A stretch of 64,000 bases of DNA from Phycisphaerae bacterium (lineage in GTDB: Bacteria > Planctomycetota > Phycisphaerae > UBA1845 > Fen-1342): assembly GCA_030428945.1 (NCBI GenBank), contig JAUIEC010000015.1:86320-150319 (forward strand), given 5' to 3'. A program made the translations under genes and the position numbers. Position 1 is the stretch's first letter. Every line of letters starts with the position of its first letter. Shown here piece after piece: positions 16,359 through 24,990 of the stretch. The notes beneath the pieces were generated by a model. The model did not search any database. It saw only the letters and a list, made by a program, of their open reading frames with translations, and was not told the origin of the DNA.

Positions 16359-17369
16359 GTGCGACATCGTATCGTCCGACTGGCCGGAATCGCGCTCGCG
16401 GCCGGGCTGCTGCTGGCCTCGACCGGCTGCGCGACGCGTGCGGCCACCGGCGCGGCGGCCAAGACGCACCTGGCGGCCGGCGAGACGGCGCTGGCGCGGA
16501 AGGACTACGACGCTGCGCTGGAGGAGTTTCGTCAGGCGGTCAAACTCGACCCGCAACTGGCCGAGGCGCACAGCCAACTGGGCGTGGTCTACAAGGAGCA
16601 GGGTCAACTGGACCAGGCGGCCGAATCGCTCGAAACGGCGGTGCGGCTGGATCCGCGCAGTTTCGTGTCGCTGTTCGAACTGGGCGAGGTGTACCGCCTG
16701 CTGGAGCAGTTGCGCAACGCGGTGCGGGCGTACGCCCTGGCCGTCAATCTGCGTCCGAAGGACTTCGACGCGCACTTCCGGCTGGCGAGTTGTTACCACG
16801 ACCTGGGTGACACCGAGGATGCGATCAGCAGTTACGAGACGGCGCTGGAGCTTGATCCGCGCAGCGTGCATGCCTGGACGAACCTCGGCGCGGTGCACGA
16901 CCAGCGGGGCGAGTACTACGCGGCGATCCGGGCCTACAAACGTTCGCTGGAACTGTCCACCGATCAGCCGATCGTGCTGGTCAACCTGGCGACGGTCTAC
17001 CTGAACCAGGAGCGGTTCTCGGCTGCCCGGCGGACGCTTGAAGCGGCGCTGGAGCAGGATCCGGACCTGAGCGTCGGGCACGAGCGGATCGGCTACTGCC
17101 ACTGGCGTGAGCAGAACCTGGACAAGGCCGAAGCCAGCTACCGCCGGGCGCTGACGCTGGACGACAAGAACGGCCGGGCGTTCGCGGGCCTCGGCGTGGT
17201 GCTGATGACGCGCTACCTCGGCGATCCGGACAAGACCGATCTGCGGGCCCAGGCGGTCGAAGCCTGGCATACCAGCCTCGAGATCGACCCGTCGCAGCCG
17301 CACCTGCGCTCGCTGATCAACAAGTACCGCATCAAGGCCGACCGCCCGCTGCTCTCGTTCGAAGAGTAA
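16359..17369 (+). CDS. TPR-repeat lipoprotein
   Basis: 336-residue protein starting at GTG 16359, with CTGGGAGG 5-12 nt upstream. The signal sequence ends in a lipobox-like LASTGC (Cys about 25), so it is probably lipid-anchored. About seven tandem TPRs follow (EEFRQAVKLDPQLAEAHSQL, ESLETAVRLDPRS and so on), giving a PilF/NlpI-like solenoid for protein contacts. The stop is followed directly by the 20-bp tandem array at 17378. Specific partner unknown. Confidence 0.85.
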   Translation: MRHRIVRLAGIALAAGLLLASTGCATRAATGAAAKTHLAAGETALARKDYDAALEEFRQAVKLDPQLAEAHSQLGVVYKEQGQLDQAAESLETAVRLDPRSFVSLFELGEVYRLLEQLRNAVRAYALAVNLRPKDFDAHFRLASCYHDLGDTEDAISSYETALELDPRSVHAWTNLGAVHDQRGEYYAAIRAYKRSLELSTDQPIVLVNLATVYLNQERFSAARRTLEAALEQDPDLSVGHERIGYCHWREQNLDKAEASYRRALTLDDKNGRAFAGLGVVLMTRYLGDPDKTDLRAQAVEAWHTSLEIDPSQPHLRSLINKYRIKADRPLLSFEE

Positions 17370-17377
17370 GCCTTGTG

Positions 17378-17517
17378 CCGTGTGCCCCATTCTCGGGCCG
17401 TGTGCTCCATCCTTGACCCGGGTGCCCCACGCTTGACCCGGATGCCCCATCCCTGAGCCGTGTGCCCCATCCTTGCCCCGGGTGCCCGATCCTTGACTCG
17501 GGTGCCCCATTCTTGAG
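17378..17517. repeat. 7 x 20-bp tandem repeat
   Basis: Seven contiguous 20-bp units with consensus CCGGGTGCCCCATCCTTGAC and 1-5 differences per unit: 17378-17397, 17398-17417, 17418-17437, 17438-17457, 17458-17477, 17478-17497 and 17498-17517. There are no spacers, so it is not a CRISPR array, and the period is not a multiple of three. The rest of the 390-bp gap (17518-17759) holds no gene I can support. Confidence 0.92.
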
Positions 17518-17759
17518 TGAGCGAAGCGAACGGAAGGGTGGGGGACTGCGTTCTGCCGCATTGGCCCGATTCCGGTTCGCGAGGCCGCGGTCTCCCGCGT
17601 TGGTCACGCACCCCGCGCCGGTCCCCTCTCCATCCCGTGTGCGCTCCATTTTCGAATTTCTCCCGGCGCGCGGCGGCGGTTCTTCGCGTTGATCTGGTAA
17701 CCGGCCGGCTGCGGTGTGACTGCGGCCCCGGATACCGAACCCTGCTGGAGATCGACGGT

Positions 17760-20168
17760 ATGAACTGCTTTCTTTCGCGCCGGATTACGCTCCCGGTGTT
17801 CGCGGTCGCGACGGCGACCCTGGCGCCGGCCGACTTCTCGCACTGGATCTGCGACGACGGGATCTACAGCGAGAGCAGTTGCTGGGACGACGGAATCCCG
17901 TCCGATCCGGGCGAGGCCGGCGCGATCGACTTCGACAACCTCGGCATGCCCTACACGGTCAACATGGATGTCGACGCGACCTTCGGAACCATCAACATCA
18001 CCTCGCCCGAAGCCCGCATGAGCATCAGCGGCCGCGCGATCAACCCGGCCTTCTCGTTCAACGTGGTGCCCGGGGCCGAGGTCACGATGACCAGTTCCAG
18101 CTTCGTCGGCGGCACCGGCGTGTACACCAACGGCGGCCTGCTGACCACGTACCGCGCCAACCTGATCGACCTGGCCGGCTTCGAGCAGAACAACCTGCTG
18201 CGGATCGTGGCCGCCGGTGTCGGCGGGAACGCGGAACTGACCGTCAACACCAGTTTCACCAACCATGGCGTCATGGAGTTCCAGGGCGGCTGCTGCGCCG
18301 GGAACAACGCCATCCTGACCGTGCCGGGCAGCGATCTGCTGACCAACACCGGCGGCATCAACCTGCTGGCCGGACCGGGGATTCGCCGGATCGACGCGCA
18401 CCTCGACAACCAGGGGGTGATCAACCTCGGGCAGACGTCCTTCTTCGACAAGACGGACGGGCTCTACACGACCAGCGGGACGATCAACTTCGGCGAATCG
18501 GTCGTGCTGAACTTCGACAACGGCGCCACCCTGACGCAGTCGGCCGGGCTGATCGACATGCCGGCCAGTTCCTACATCGATATCGACACGGGCGGCGCGT
18601 TCACCTTCACGGGCGGCACGCTGAACGGACAGGTGCGACTGACCGACGCGGACCTGCTGCTGGCCCCGGCCTCGGTCGGCGGCGCGTTCGAGTTCCGCGG
18701 CGTGGCCGGCACGCTGACGGGCGACGTCGGCGCGGACCAGTCCGTGACGCTGTTCGCCACCGGCTTCAGCGGGATGAACGCGACCGTGACCACGACCGGC
18801 GACGTCACCAACGCCGGCCTGCTGGCGACCGCCTCCGGTTGCTGCAACGGTTCGAACACGAGGATCATCGTGCCCGACGGCAGCGTGCTGACCAACACCG
18901 GGCTGATGGACCTGCAGGCGGCGTTCGGCGTGCAGAGCATCGCCGGTGACTTCGACAACCAGGGGGCCCTGACGATTGCGCGGGCCACGGTCTTCGACAA
19001 GGTCCAGGGCACCTATCGAAACGCGGGGGACATCAGCGTTGCCTTGCCCGGTTCGATCAGCCTGCGGGTCGCGGCCGATTTCGTCCAGGACGACGGCACG
19101 CTCATGCTGCAGGACACGGCCCGGATGTCGCTCGATCCCGGCAGCACGTTCTTTTTCAACGGCGGCGACATCACCGGAACCGGCGAGGTTCTGCTGACCG
19201 ATGCGCACCTCGTGATCGACCCGAACGCCTCGGGTTCCGGCCGCTTCCGGTTCCAGCGCGATGCCAACACGCTGACCGGCGACATCGCCCCCGACCAGTC
19301 GATCCTGATCTGGGCGCTCGGCACGTCCGGTCAGAGCGGCGCGGTCACGACCGTCGGCGACGTCACCAACGCCGGTTCGATCACGATGGACGGCGCCTGC
19401 TGCAACGGAACGAACGTCACGCTGACCGTTCCGCCCGGCAGCAGCCTGACCAACACCGGCAGCATGTTCCTGCGGGGCAACGCCGGAATCCGCTTCATCA
19501 CGGCCGACTTCGACAACCTCGGCCTGGTCGAGATCGATCGCCTCAGTCGCTTCAACGCGCCCAACGGAACCTACACGAACCAGGGCACGCTGCGGATTCA
19601 GCCCGGCAACACGCTGACCGTGAGCGGCAGCACGCTGCTGAACACCGGCCCCGGGATCATCTCCGGCGGTGGTACGCTGGATGTCAGCGGGGTCGACTTC
19701 GTCAGCGAGGCGGCCGTGGCCCCGGGCGTGGCGGTCGGCACGCTGAACCTGACCGGCACGTACGAGCAGGCCGGGCCGGGTTCGTTGCGGATCGAGGTGG
19801 GCGGTCCGGTTCCGGGAAGCGGGCACGATCAACTGGCGGTCAGCGGGGTCGCCAGCCTCGGCGGCACGCTCGAGATCAGCTTCGTCGACGGCTACTCGTG
19901 GGAAGCGGACCAGGAGTATGTCGTGCTTACGGCCGGCACCGTGACGGGCACGTTCGACAATGTGATCGCCCCGGGCACGTTCCAGGTCACCTACGACGCC
20001 GACCGCGTCACCATCAGCGGGTCCTGCCCGGCCGGGGATACGAACGGCGACTGCCAGGTGGACCTGCGGGACGTGGAGGTCATCTCGACGCCGGATGAGG
20101 CGGGCGTCGACCTCGGCACCAGTTCGGTCGATGTGACCGGCGCCGAACGCCGCTTCGGCGGACCCTGA
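17760..20168 (+). CDS. Secreted beta-repeat protein with truncated dockerin-like tail
   Basis: 802-residue exported protein. ATG 17760 is chosen because it gives a signal-like N-terminus and has GGAG about 11 nt upstream; the frame is open further upstream through repeat DNA. It contains three copies of a module of about 190 residues (near 150-340, 340-535 and 535-700), each with a vicinal Cys motif (GGCCAGNN, SGCCNGSN, GACCNGTN) followed by LTNTG and a DFDNxG block, as in filamentous or autotransporter-like passenger beta-solenoids. The tail GDTNGDCQVDLRDVE resembles one dockerin calcium loop but the second loop is missing. Inferred role: extracellular adhesion or structure. Confidence 0.78.
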   Translation: MNCFLSRRITLPVFAVATATLAPADFSHWICDDGIYSESSCWDDGIPSDPGEAGAIDFDNLGMPYTVNMDVDATFGTINITSPEARMSISGRAINPAFSFNVVPGAEVTMTSSSFVGGTGVYTNGGLLTTYRANLIDLAGFEQNNLLRIVAAGVGGNAELTVNTSFTNHGVMEFQGGCCAGNNAILTVPGSDLLTNTGGINLLAGPGIRRIDAHLDNQGVINLGQTSFFDKTDGLYTTSGTINFGESVVLNFDNGATLTQSAGLIDMPASSYIDIDTGGAFTFTGGTLNGQVRLTDADLLLAPASVGGAFEFRGVAGTLTGDVGADQSVTLFATGFSGMNATVTTTGDVTNAGLLATASGCCNGSNTRIIVPDGSVLTNTGLMDLQAAFGVQSIAGDFDNQGALTIARATVFDKVQGTYRNAGDISVALPGSISLRVAADFVQDDGTLMLQDTARMSLDPGSTFFFNGGDITGTGEVLLTDAHLVIDPNASGSGRFRFQRDANTLTGDIAPDQSILIWALGTSGQSGAVTTVGDVTNAGSITMDGACCNGTNVTLTVPPGSSLTNTGSMFLRGNAGIRFITADFDNLGLVEIDRLSRFNAPNGTYTNQGTLRIQPGNTLTVSGSTLLNTGPGIISGGGTLDVSGVDFVSEAAVAPGVAVGTLNLTGTYEQAGPGSLRIEVGGPVPGSGHDQLAVSGVASLGGTLEISFVDGYSWEADQEYVVLTAGTVTGTFDNVIAPGTFQVTYDADRVTISGSCPAGDTNGDCQVDLRDVEVISTPDEAGVDLGTSSVDVTGAERRFGGP

Positions 20169-20215
20169 GCCTGGTTCGATGAGAACTGAAAGCAGGGAGA
20201 GGAGTGAAGTCGAGT

Positions 20216-20241
20216 GGAGCGGGGCGTCCTGTCCCCGCTCC
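20216..20241. terminator. GC-rich hairpin between convergent genes
   Basis: Perfect 9-bp stem GGAGCGGGG / CCCCGCTCC with an 8-nt loop, between two convergent genes. There is no T run, so termination is only inferred from position. Confidence 0.45.
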
Positions 20242-20253
20242 GCCGGCGCAGTG

Positions 20254-20295
20254 GCCAAGTGAGCAAGTAACCAAGTCAGCAGTGGGCGAGTCGGC
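20254..20295. repeat. Degenerate 8-bp tandem array (CAAGTNAG-like)
   Basis: About five degenerate octamers (gccaagtg, agcaagta, accaagtc and so on) between convergent genes. The unit resembles the arrays near 47043-47078 and 47219-47277. Confidence 0.55.
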
Positions 20296-20347
20296 AGGTC
20301 CGCAGGGTTGCCGTGCAGGCCGGGGCTGTGCCGGCTCGTTTCGCTCG

Positions 20348-21943
20348 TTACGGGCTGTCGGGTTGCTTCGGGGCCTTCACTTCGGCGTCGACCAGGCGAA
20401 GCACATCCTGCAGCAGGCCGTCCTGGCGGCCCTGGAAGCGTTCGGCCGGGATGTCGACCCGCAGGTCGGGCTCGATTCCGCGTTCGTCGAGAGCCTGTCC
20501 GTCCGCGCGGAAGGCGAGCCACTGCGGCACGCTGACGACGATCCCCTCGCCGGCTTCCAGTTCACGCGGGTTGCCGCTCGAGCCGGCCGTGGGGACGCCC
20601 AGCAGCCTGACCTGCGGAAGTTCTCCAAGCATGCCGGCGAAGGCCTCCGCGCTGCTCATGCACCGCGGGCCGATCAGGACGTACACCGGTCGTTCGAACG
20701 TCCAGGGGCCGCGTGGTTCGAGGGTTCGCGTCTCGCGCGGGCCGAGGTCCGTGTGGGCCGGACCGGTCCGCACCTGGGCCGAGGCGTACGGCACGGCCGT
20801 CTTGGCGAAGCGACCGGCCATCTGCTGGGCGAGTCGCTCGTTGCCGCCGCCGTTGAAGCGCAGGTCGAGGATCAGGGCCCGCGTGTCGCGCAGGGACGCG
20901 AGGACTTCATCGAAGGCGGCGACCATCTCGCGGTTGCGCAGCGCGTCGACCGCCAGGTATCCCAGGCCGCCTGGCGTTCGCCCCCAGCGCAGGTCGTTGC
21001 CCGCTTCGAGGTTCGAGATCAGCCCGCCGGCGGCCATCACGTTGCCGTTCACGCTTCGCGGCCGCCGGTAGACCGGTACCGGCTGACCGTCGACCCGCAG
21101 CCAGATGTGCAGGTCGCGCAGCGGGCGAAGCATCTCGGCCAGCACCTGGGCCAGTTCGATCGTGTTGGACACCTCGCCGAGTCGCGGCCGGAAAGTCTCG
21201 CGGACGGCGTTCCAGTCCACTTCGGGGCGCAGTCCGAAACCGGCGTACTGCCGGTCGAACTCTTCCCAGACGCGGTCGAACACGGCCCGGGCCTTGTCGG
21301 CCGAGACCGGGCGCACCGGCGGGAGCGTACGGCGTTCGAAGACCGGCAGGTACTGCACCCACTCGGTGGTGGTGTCGACGGCGAAGAAGCGGCGAACGCC
21401 GGCGGAGGTGTCGACATCGACGACCAGTTGGTGGCGGGGCGGCAGGCTCGCCCGCCGGCCGACGTGGAAACTGGCCCGGATCTTGTCGTTGGCGATGCGC
21501 GACATGTGAAAGTGACGCAGGGACTGGCCGGGACCGACCACCGTGTCGGCCGGGAAGAGTTCACCCAGGCGGTCCGGGTGAAAGCGAAGCCAGGCATGCT
21601 CGAACGTTTCCATCACGTCGGCGGCGCTGCTGACCAGTTGGCCGCGCCGGCGGGGAATGACGATCGCCCAGACGGCCCCGGTTTCGGCGCAGTGCCCGAT
21701 GCCGAGGTCGGCCGGCCCCGTCTTGAGCTTCAGCCCGTCCGGCCCCTCGAAGTAGAAGCGGGACAGGTGAAAGATGTCTTCGGTACCGAACGACCAGTTG
21801 CAGGCTTCCTGCCCGCTGCCGGCCGGATAGCGTTCGGCCAGGTTGGCGACGAACGGCTGGCTGGCGGGAGACTGCGTCGTCGCGGGCTGTTGCGCAAGGG
21901 CGACACCGGCCAGCAGGCTGACGAATGCGGCGAGCGTTTTCAC
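20348..21943 (-). CDS. S41-family (tail-specific/C-terminal processing-like) peptidase
   Basis: 531-residue exported serine peptidase. GTG start at 21943 overlaps the kinase stop (GTGA); a signal peptide of about 17 residues follows. The C-terminal half has the S41 core: LGYLAVDALRN, LILDLRFNGGGN and the nucleophile region GPRCMSSAEAFAGML, with ERGIEPDLRVDIP near the end. No PDZ domain is evident. S41 enzymes use a Ser-Lys dyad to cut C-terminal regions of exported proteins. It is the third gene of an operon with an ECF sigma factor and a Ser/Thr kinase. Confidence 0.85.
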   Translation of the reverse strand: MKTLAAFVSLLAGVALAQQPATTQSPASQPFVANLAERYPAGSGQEACNWSFGTEDIFHLSRFYFEGPDGLKLKTGPADLGIGHCAETGAVWAIVIPRRRGQLVSSAADVMETFEHAWLRFHPDRLGELFPADTVVGPGQSLRHFHMSRIANDKIRASFHVGRRASLPPRHQLVVDVDTSAGVRRFFAVDTTTEWVQYLPVFERRTLPPVRPVSADKARAVFDRVWEEFDRQYAGFGLRPEVDWNAVRETFRPRLGEVSNTIELAQVLAEMLRPLRDLHIWLRVDGQPVPVYRRPRSVNGNVMAAGGLISNLEAGNDLRWGRTPGGLGYLAVDALRNREMVAAFDEVLASLRDTRALILDLRFNGGGNERLAQQMAGRFAKTAVPYASAQVRTGPAHTDLGPRETRTLEPRGPWTFERPVYVLIGPRCMSSAEAFAGMLGELPQVRLLGVPTAGSSGNPRELEAGEGIVVSVPQWLAFRADGQALDERGIEPDLRVDIPAERFQGRQDGLLQDVLRLVDAEVKAPKQPDSP

Positions 21944-24180
21944 GGTGATCCTCCGGGCGTGTCGCGGAGCGTGGCCAGCAGGGCCCGCGAGTCCGCGGTG
22001 TGCGCGTGGTCGGGTTCCAGGAGCTTCTGCTGGACGGCCAGGGCGGCGACGCAGAGCGACTCGGCTTCCCCGCGTCCGTCCGGCCCGCGGGCCAGCAGGT
22101 CCGCCAGATTGTACATCGCACGAGCCGTGTACTGGTGCTGCCGGCCGAGCCCTTCCTCGAGGATGTCGAGCGCGTCGCGGAGGTGCGGTCCGGCCTCATC
22201 GAGCCGCCCCAGGCTGACCAGCAGCTTGCCGTAGTTGTTGTGCATCTTGGCGACCTCGGGGTGCGCCCGGCCGAGCCAGGCCAGCCGCAGTTGCAGGGCC
22301 GCCTGGTAGTGTCCCTCGGCCCGCTCGAGCAGTTCCCGGCGCAGGTCGGGGTCATCGGTCTGCCCGGCCCGCGTGCGATACAGCGCGCCGAGGTTGTTGC
22401 GGGTCTGGGCCAGCGCGTCGTGGGCGTCGGCCTGGTCCTTCCGGCGGGCGCCGCGGGCGACGGTCGCATCGGCGGCAGCCTGGCGAATCGGCAGGGCTTC
22501 GCGGTAAAGCTGCTCCGCTTCGTCGAGGGCCCCGCGCATCTTGCGGACGACGCCGAGCGAGTTGAGCGTCTCGCCGATCAGGGGGTGTCCCTGCGGGAGG
22601 CGTTCGCGGCGGCGTTGCAGGGCCTCGCGCAGCAGCGGTTCGGCCGCTTCGAGGTCGCCGCGTTCGACCGTGACTTCGCCGAGGTCGTTCAGGGCCCGGA
22701 CGGTGTCGAGGTGCCCGCCGCCGAGTTCGCGCAGGTTCATCTCGTATGCGCTGCGAAGCTGATCCGCGGCCTGCTCCTGCCGGCCGAGGCGCCAGTAGGT
22801 CCGCCCGAGGGTGTACTGCAGGGCGGCGGCGACCCGCGGGCGATCGCCGAGTTCACGCTGGATCTCGCTGGCGATGCGGTCGAGCACGTCGGTCACCTTG
22901 GTGTCCTTGTCGCCCTGTTCCCAGACGTCGCTGGACTGCATCATCCCGGTCAGGATCTCGTTGATGCGTTCGAACTTGTCCGCCTCGCGCTGGGCCCGGT
23001 CGTAGAGCACGCCGAAGACCACCGCCGCGGCCAGCGCGCCGACGAAGATCGTCGAAAGCAGCGCGACCGGCAGCTTGTGGCGGCTGACGTAGCGGCTGAC
23101 GCGATACGCCAGGCTCGGCGGACGGGCCTGGATCGGGTAGCGGTTCAGGTAGCGATGCACGTCGTCTTCGAGTTCGGCTACCGTCTGGTAGCGGCGGGCG
23201 GGGTCCTTCTCGAGGGCCTTGCCGGCGATCGTGCTGACGTCGAGCGGCACCTGGCTGGCCAGGGCGTGGGCCGGGCGCGGCGACGTTTCGCAGATCTCGC
23301 GGACGACGTCGAGCAGGGTCGGCTTCATCACGTCGTACGGGAACGTTCCGGTGACCAGTTCGTACAGGATCACGCCGAGCGTGTAGACGTCGCTGCGGAC
23401 GTCGATCGCATCCGGTTCAGCCCGCGTCTGCTCGGGGCTCATGTAGGCCGGCGTGCCGAGCAGTCGCCCGGCTTCCGAGACCATGCTGGCTTCGGGGCCC
23501 TCGGATTCGCTGGCCCGTGCGAGCCCGAAGTCGAGCACCTTGGGGTTGCCGTCGTCGTCGATCAGGATGTTGGCCGGCTTCAGGTCGCGGTGGATCACGC
23601 CGCGCTGGTGGGCGTAGTTCAGAGCGGCGCAGATCCGGTGGAACAGCTCGATCCGGGCCCGCAGGGGCAGCGGCGGGCGGCTTCCGCCGGGGTGCTCGCC
23701 GTTGACGTAGGCGCTCAGCGGAATTCCGCTGACGAGTTCCATCGCGAAGTAGGTCTGCCCGTCGGGCGTCACGCCGGCGTCGTAGATCGCGGCGATCGAC
23801 GGGTGGTTCAGGCGGGCGAGCGTCTGCATCTCGCGGCGAAACAGCCGCGCCCGGAAATCATCGACCACGCCGCCGCGGACGACCTTCAGGGCCACGCGCC
23901 GCCGCGGCGTCCGCTGCTCGGCCTCGAACACCAGGCCCATCGCGCCCTCGCCGATCTTGCGGATGATGCGGTAGTCGCCGATCGCGTCCGGCAACGGCGG
24001 GGCCGGCGGGGCGGCGGCGGGCAGGTCGTGCAGGTCGCCCAGCAGGCTGCGCATCCCGGCCACGCTTTCGGCGCAGGTGCCGCACGACGCGACGTGGTCG
24101 GCGATGCGGCGGGCCTCCGCATCGTCGGGATCACCGTGCAGCCATTCCCAGAGGTCGTCGCGCGAGACGGCGCAACTCAT
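21940..24180 (-). CDS. Membrane Ser/Thr protein kinase with zinc-finger N-terminus and TPR C-terminus
   Basis: 746-residue kinase. Residues 29-36 carry H-x3-C-x2-C (HVASCGTC), the zf-HC2 zinc motif typical of anti-sigma factors. Residues about 69-335 form a Hanks-type kinase domain: IGEGAMGLVFEAE, ALKVV, HRDLKPANIL, LDFGLA and GTPAYMSPEQ. One membrane span lies near 370-392, followed by about eight TPR-like repeats, probably outside the cytoplasmic membrane. The start overlaps the sigma factor stop by 4 nt (ATGA). The fusion suggests the kinase itself binds or controls the sigma factor; this is inference. Confidence 0.92.
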   Translation of the reverse strand: MSCAVSRDDLWEWLHGDPDDAEARRIADHVASCGTCAESVAGMRSLLGDLHDLPAAAPPAPPLPDAIGDYRIIRKIGEGAMGLVFEAEQRTPRRRVALKVVRGGVVDDFRARLFRREMQTLARLNHPSIAAIYDAGVTPDGQTYFAMELVSGIPLSAYVNGEHPGGSRPPLPLRARIELFHRICAALNYAHQRGVIHRDLKPANILIDDDGNPKVLDFGLARASESEGPEASMVSEAGRLLGTPAYMSPEQTRAEPDAIDVRSDVYTLGVILYELVTGTFPYDVMKPTLLDVVREICETSPRPAHALASQVPLDVSTIAGKALEKDPARRYQTVAELEDDVHRYLNRYPIQARPPSLAYRVSRYVSRHKLPVALLSTIFVGALAAAVVFGVLYDRAQREADKFERINEILTGMMQSSDVWEQGDKDTKVTDVLDRIASEIQRELGDRPRVAAALQYTLGRTYWRLGRQEQAADQLRSAYEMNLRELGGGHLDTVRALNDLGEVTVERGDLEAAEPLLREALQRRRERLPQGHPLIGETLNSLGVVRKMRGALDEAEQLYREALPIRQAAADATVARGARRKDQADAHDALAQTRNNLGALYRTRAGQTDDPDLRRELLERAEGHYQAALQLRLAWLGRAHPEVAKMHNNYGKLLVSLGRLDEAGPHLRDALDILEEGLGRQHQYTARAMYNLADLLARGPDGRGEAESLCVAALAVQQKLLEPDHAHTADSRALLATLRDTPGGSP

Positions 24181-24737
24181 GTCCAGCTTCCGGTGATCCG
24201 GCGGAGTTCCTCTTCAAGCTGGCGGCTGGCCCGCACGAGGCGGCCCTTGACGGTCTGCTCGGTCACGTCGAGGGCGCCCGCCATTTCGCTGCGCGAGAGG
24301 TTCTCGTAGAACTTGAGGATCAGCACGCTGCGGAGTTCCTCGGGCATCTGGTCGATGATGCCGCGGATCAGTTCGGCCCGCTCGGTCCTGGCGAAGCGCG
24401 TGCGCGGGCCGGCCTCGCTGCGGGCGGCCTCGAACCCGGTCTGCAACCGGTTGGCGTGGGTCGGGCTGCGCTTGTGGTGCCGCATGATGTCCAGGCAGCG
24501 GTTGCGGGCGACGCGATAGAGCCACGGCCGGACGTCGCCGGTCGGGGCCTTGTCGGGATCGCCCAGCTTGGCGAAGGTCTCCTGGGCGACGTCGTCAGCG
24601 CGGGCCGGATCTCCGAGGTAGGTCCGGCAGTAGCGCTGGATCGCGTCCCAGTAGCGCCTGGTCAGGTCGTCGAGCGCCGTGCGGTCGCCGCCGCGGAGGG
24701 CTTCGAGCAGTTCGATATCGGTCGGCGTCTCAGCCAT
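24177..24737 (-). CDS. ECF-type RNA polymerase sigma factor (first gene of kinase operon)
   Basis: 186 residues from ATG 24737 (GTG at 24755 would add six). Region 2 is seen in TRRYWDAIQRYCRTYLGDPARADDVAQETFAKL and PWLYRVARNRCLDIMRHHKR; region 4 in MPEELRSVLILKFYENLSRSEMAGALDVTEQTVKGRLVRASRQLEEEL, a helix-turn-helix that reads the -35 element. Its stop overlaps the kinase start, giving a sigma-kinase-peptidase operon. No strong SD precedes the start. Confidence 0.92.
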   Translation of the reverse strand: MAETPTDIELLEALRGGDRTALDDLTRRYWDAIQRYCRTYLGDPARADDVAQETFAKLGDPDKAPTGDVRPWLYRVARNRCLDIMRHHKRSPTHANRLQTGFEAARSEAGPRTRFARTERAELIRGIIDQMPEELRSVLILKFYENLSRSEMAGALDVTEQTVKGRLVRASRQLEEELRRITGSWT

Positions 24738-24990
24738 AGGTTCGTATCGCACCACGAGACCGCCACCCGGTCAAGGGCGAGTCCGCTAACCCTTGCCGCG
24801 AGTTGGCTTTGCATTTCATCGGCAGCGGCCCGGCACTTTTCTGAGATTTCATGGTCCGCCCGCCGGTCCCGGTCGTGACAGGGGTGGACGAAGGCCGTTG
24901 CGGCACCCTGTGAGCGCGTACAATGCCCGCCGGGCGTGCGTGGCCACGGAACCGTGCGGCCCTGTTTTGGACGACTGCGAGGCAACAGCG

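Noticed and set aside
17378..17517. Possible CRISPR array
   Set aside because: The 20-bp units are directly adjacent with no spacers, and no cas genes are in the window.
20065..20168. Frameshift that would restore a full dockerin in the beta-repeat protein
   Set aside because: Neither alternative frame encodes a second calcium loop after 20070.
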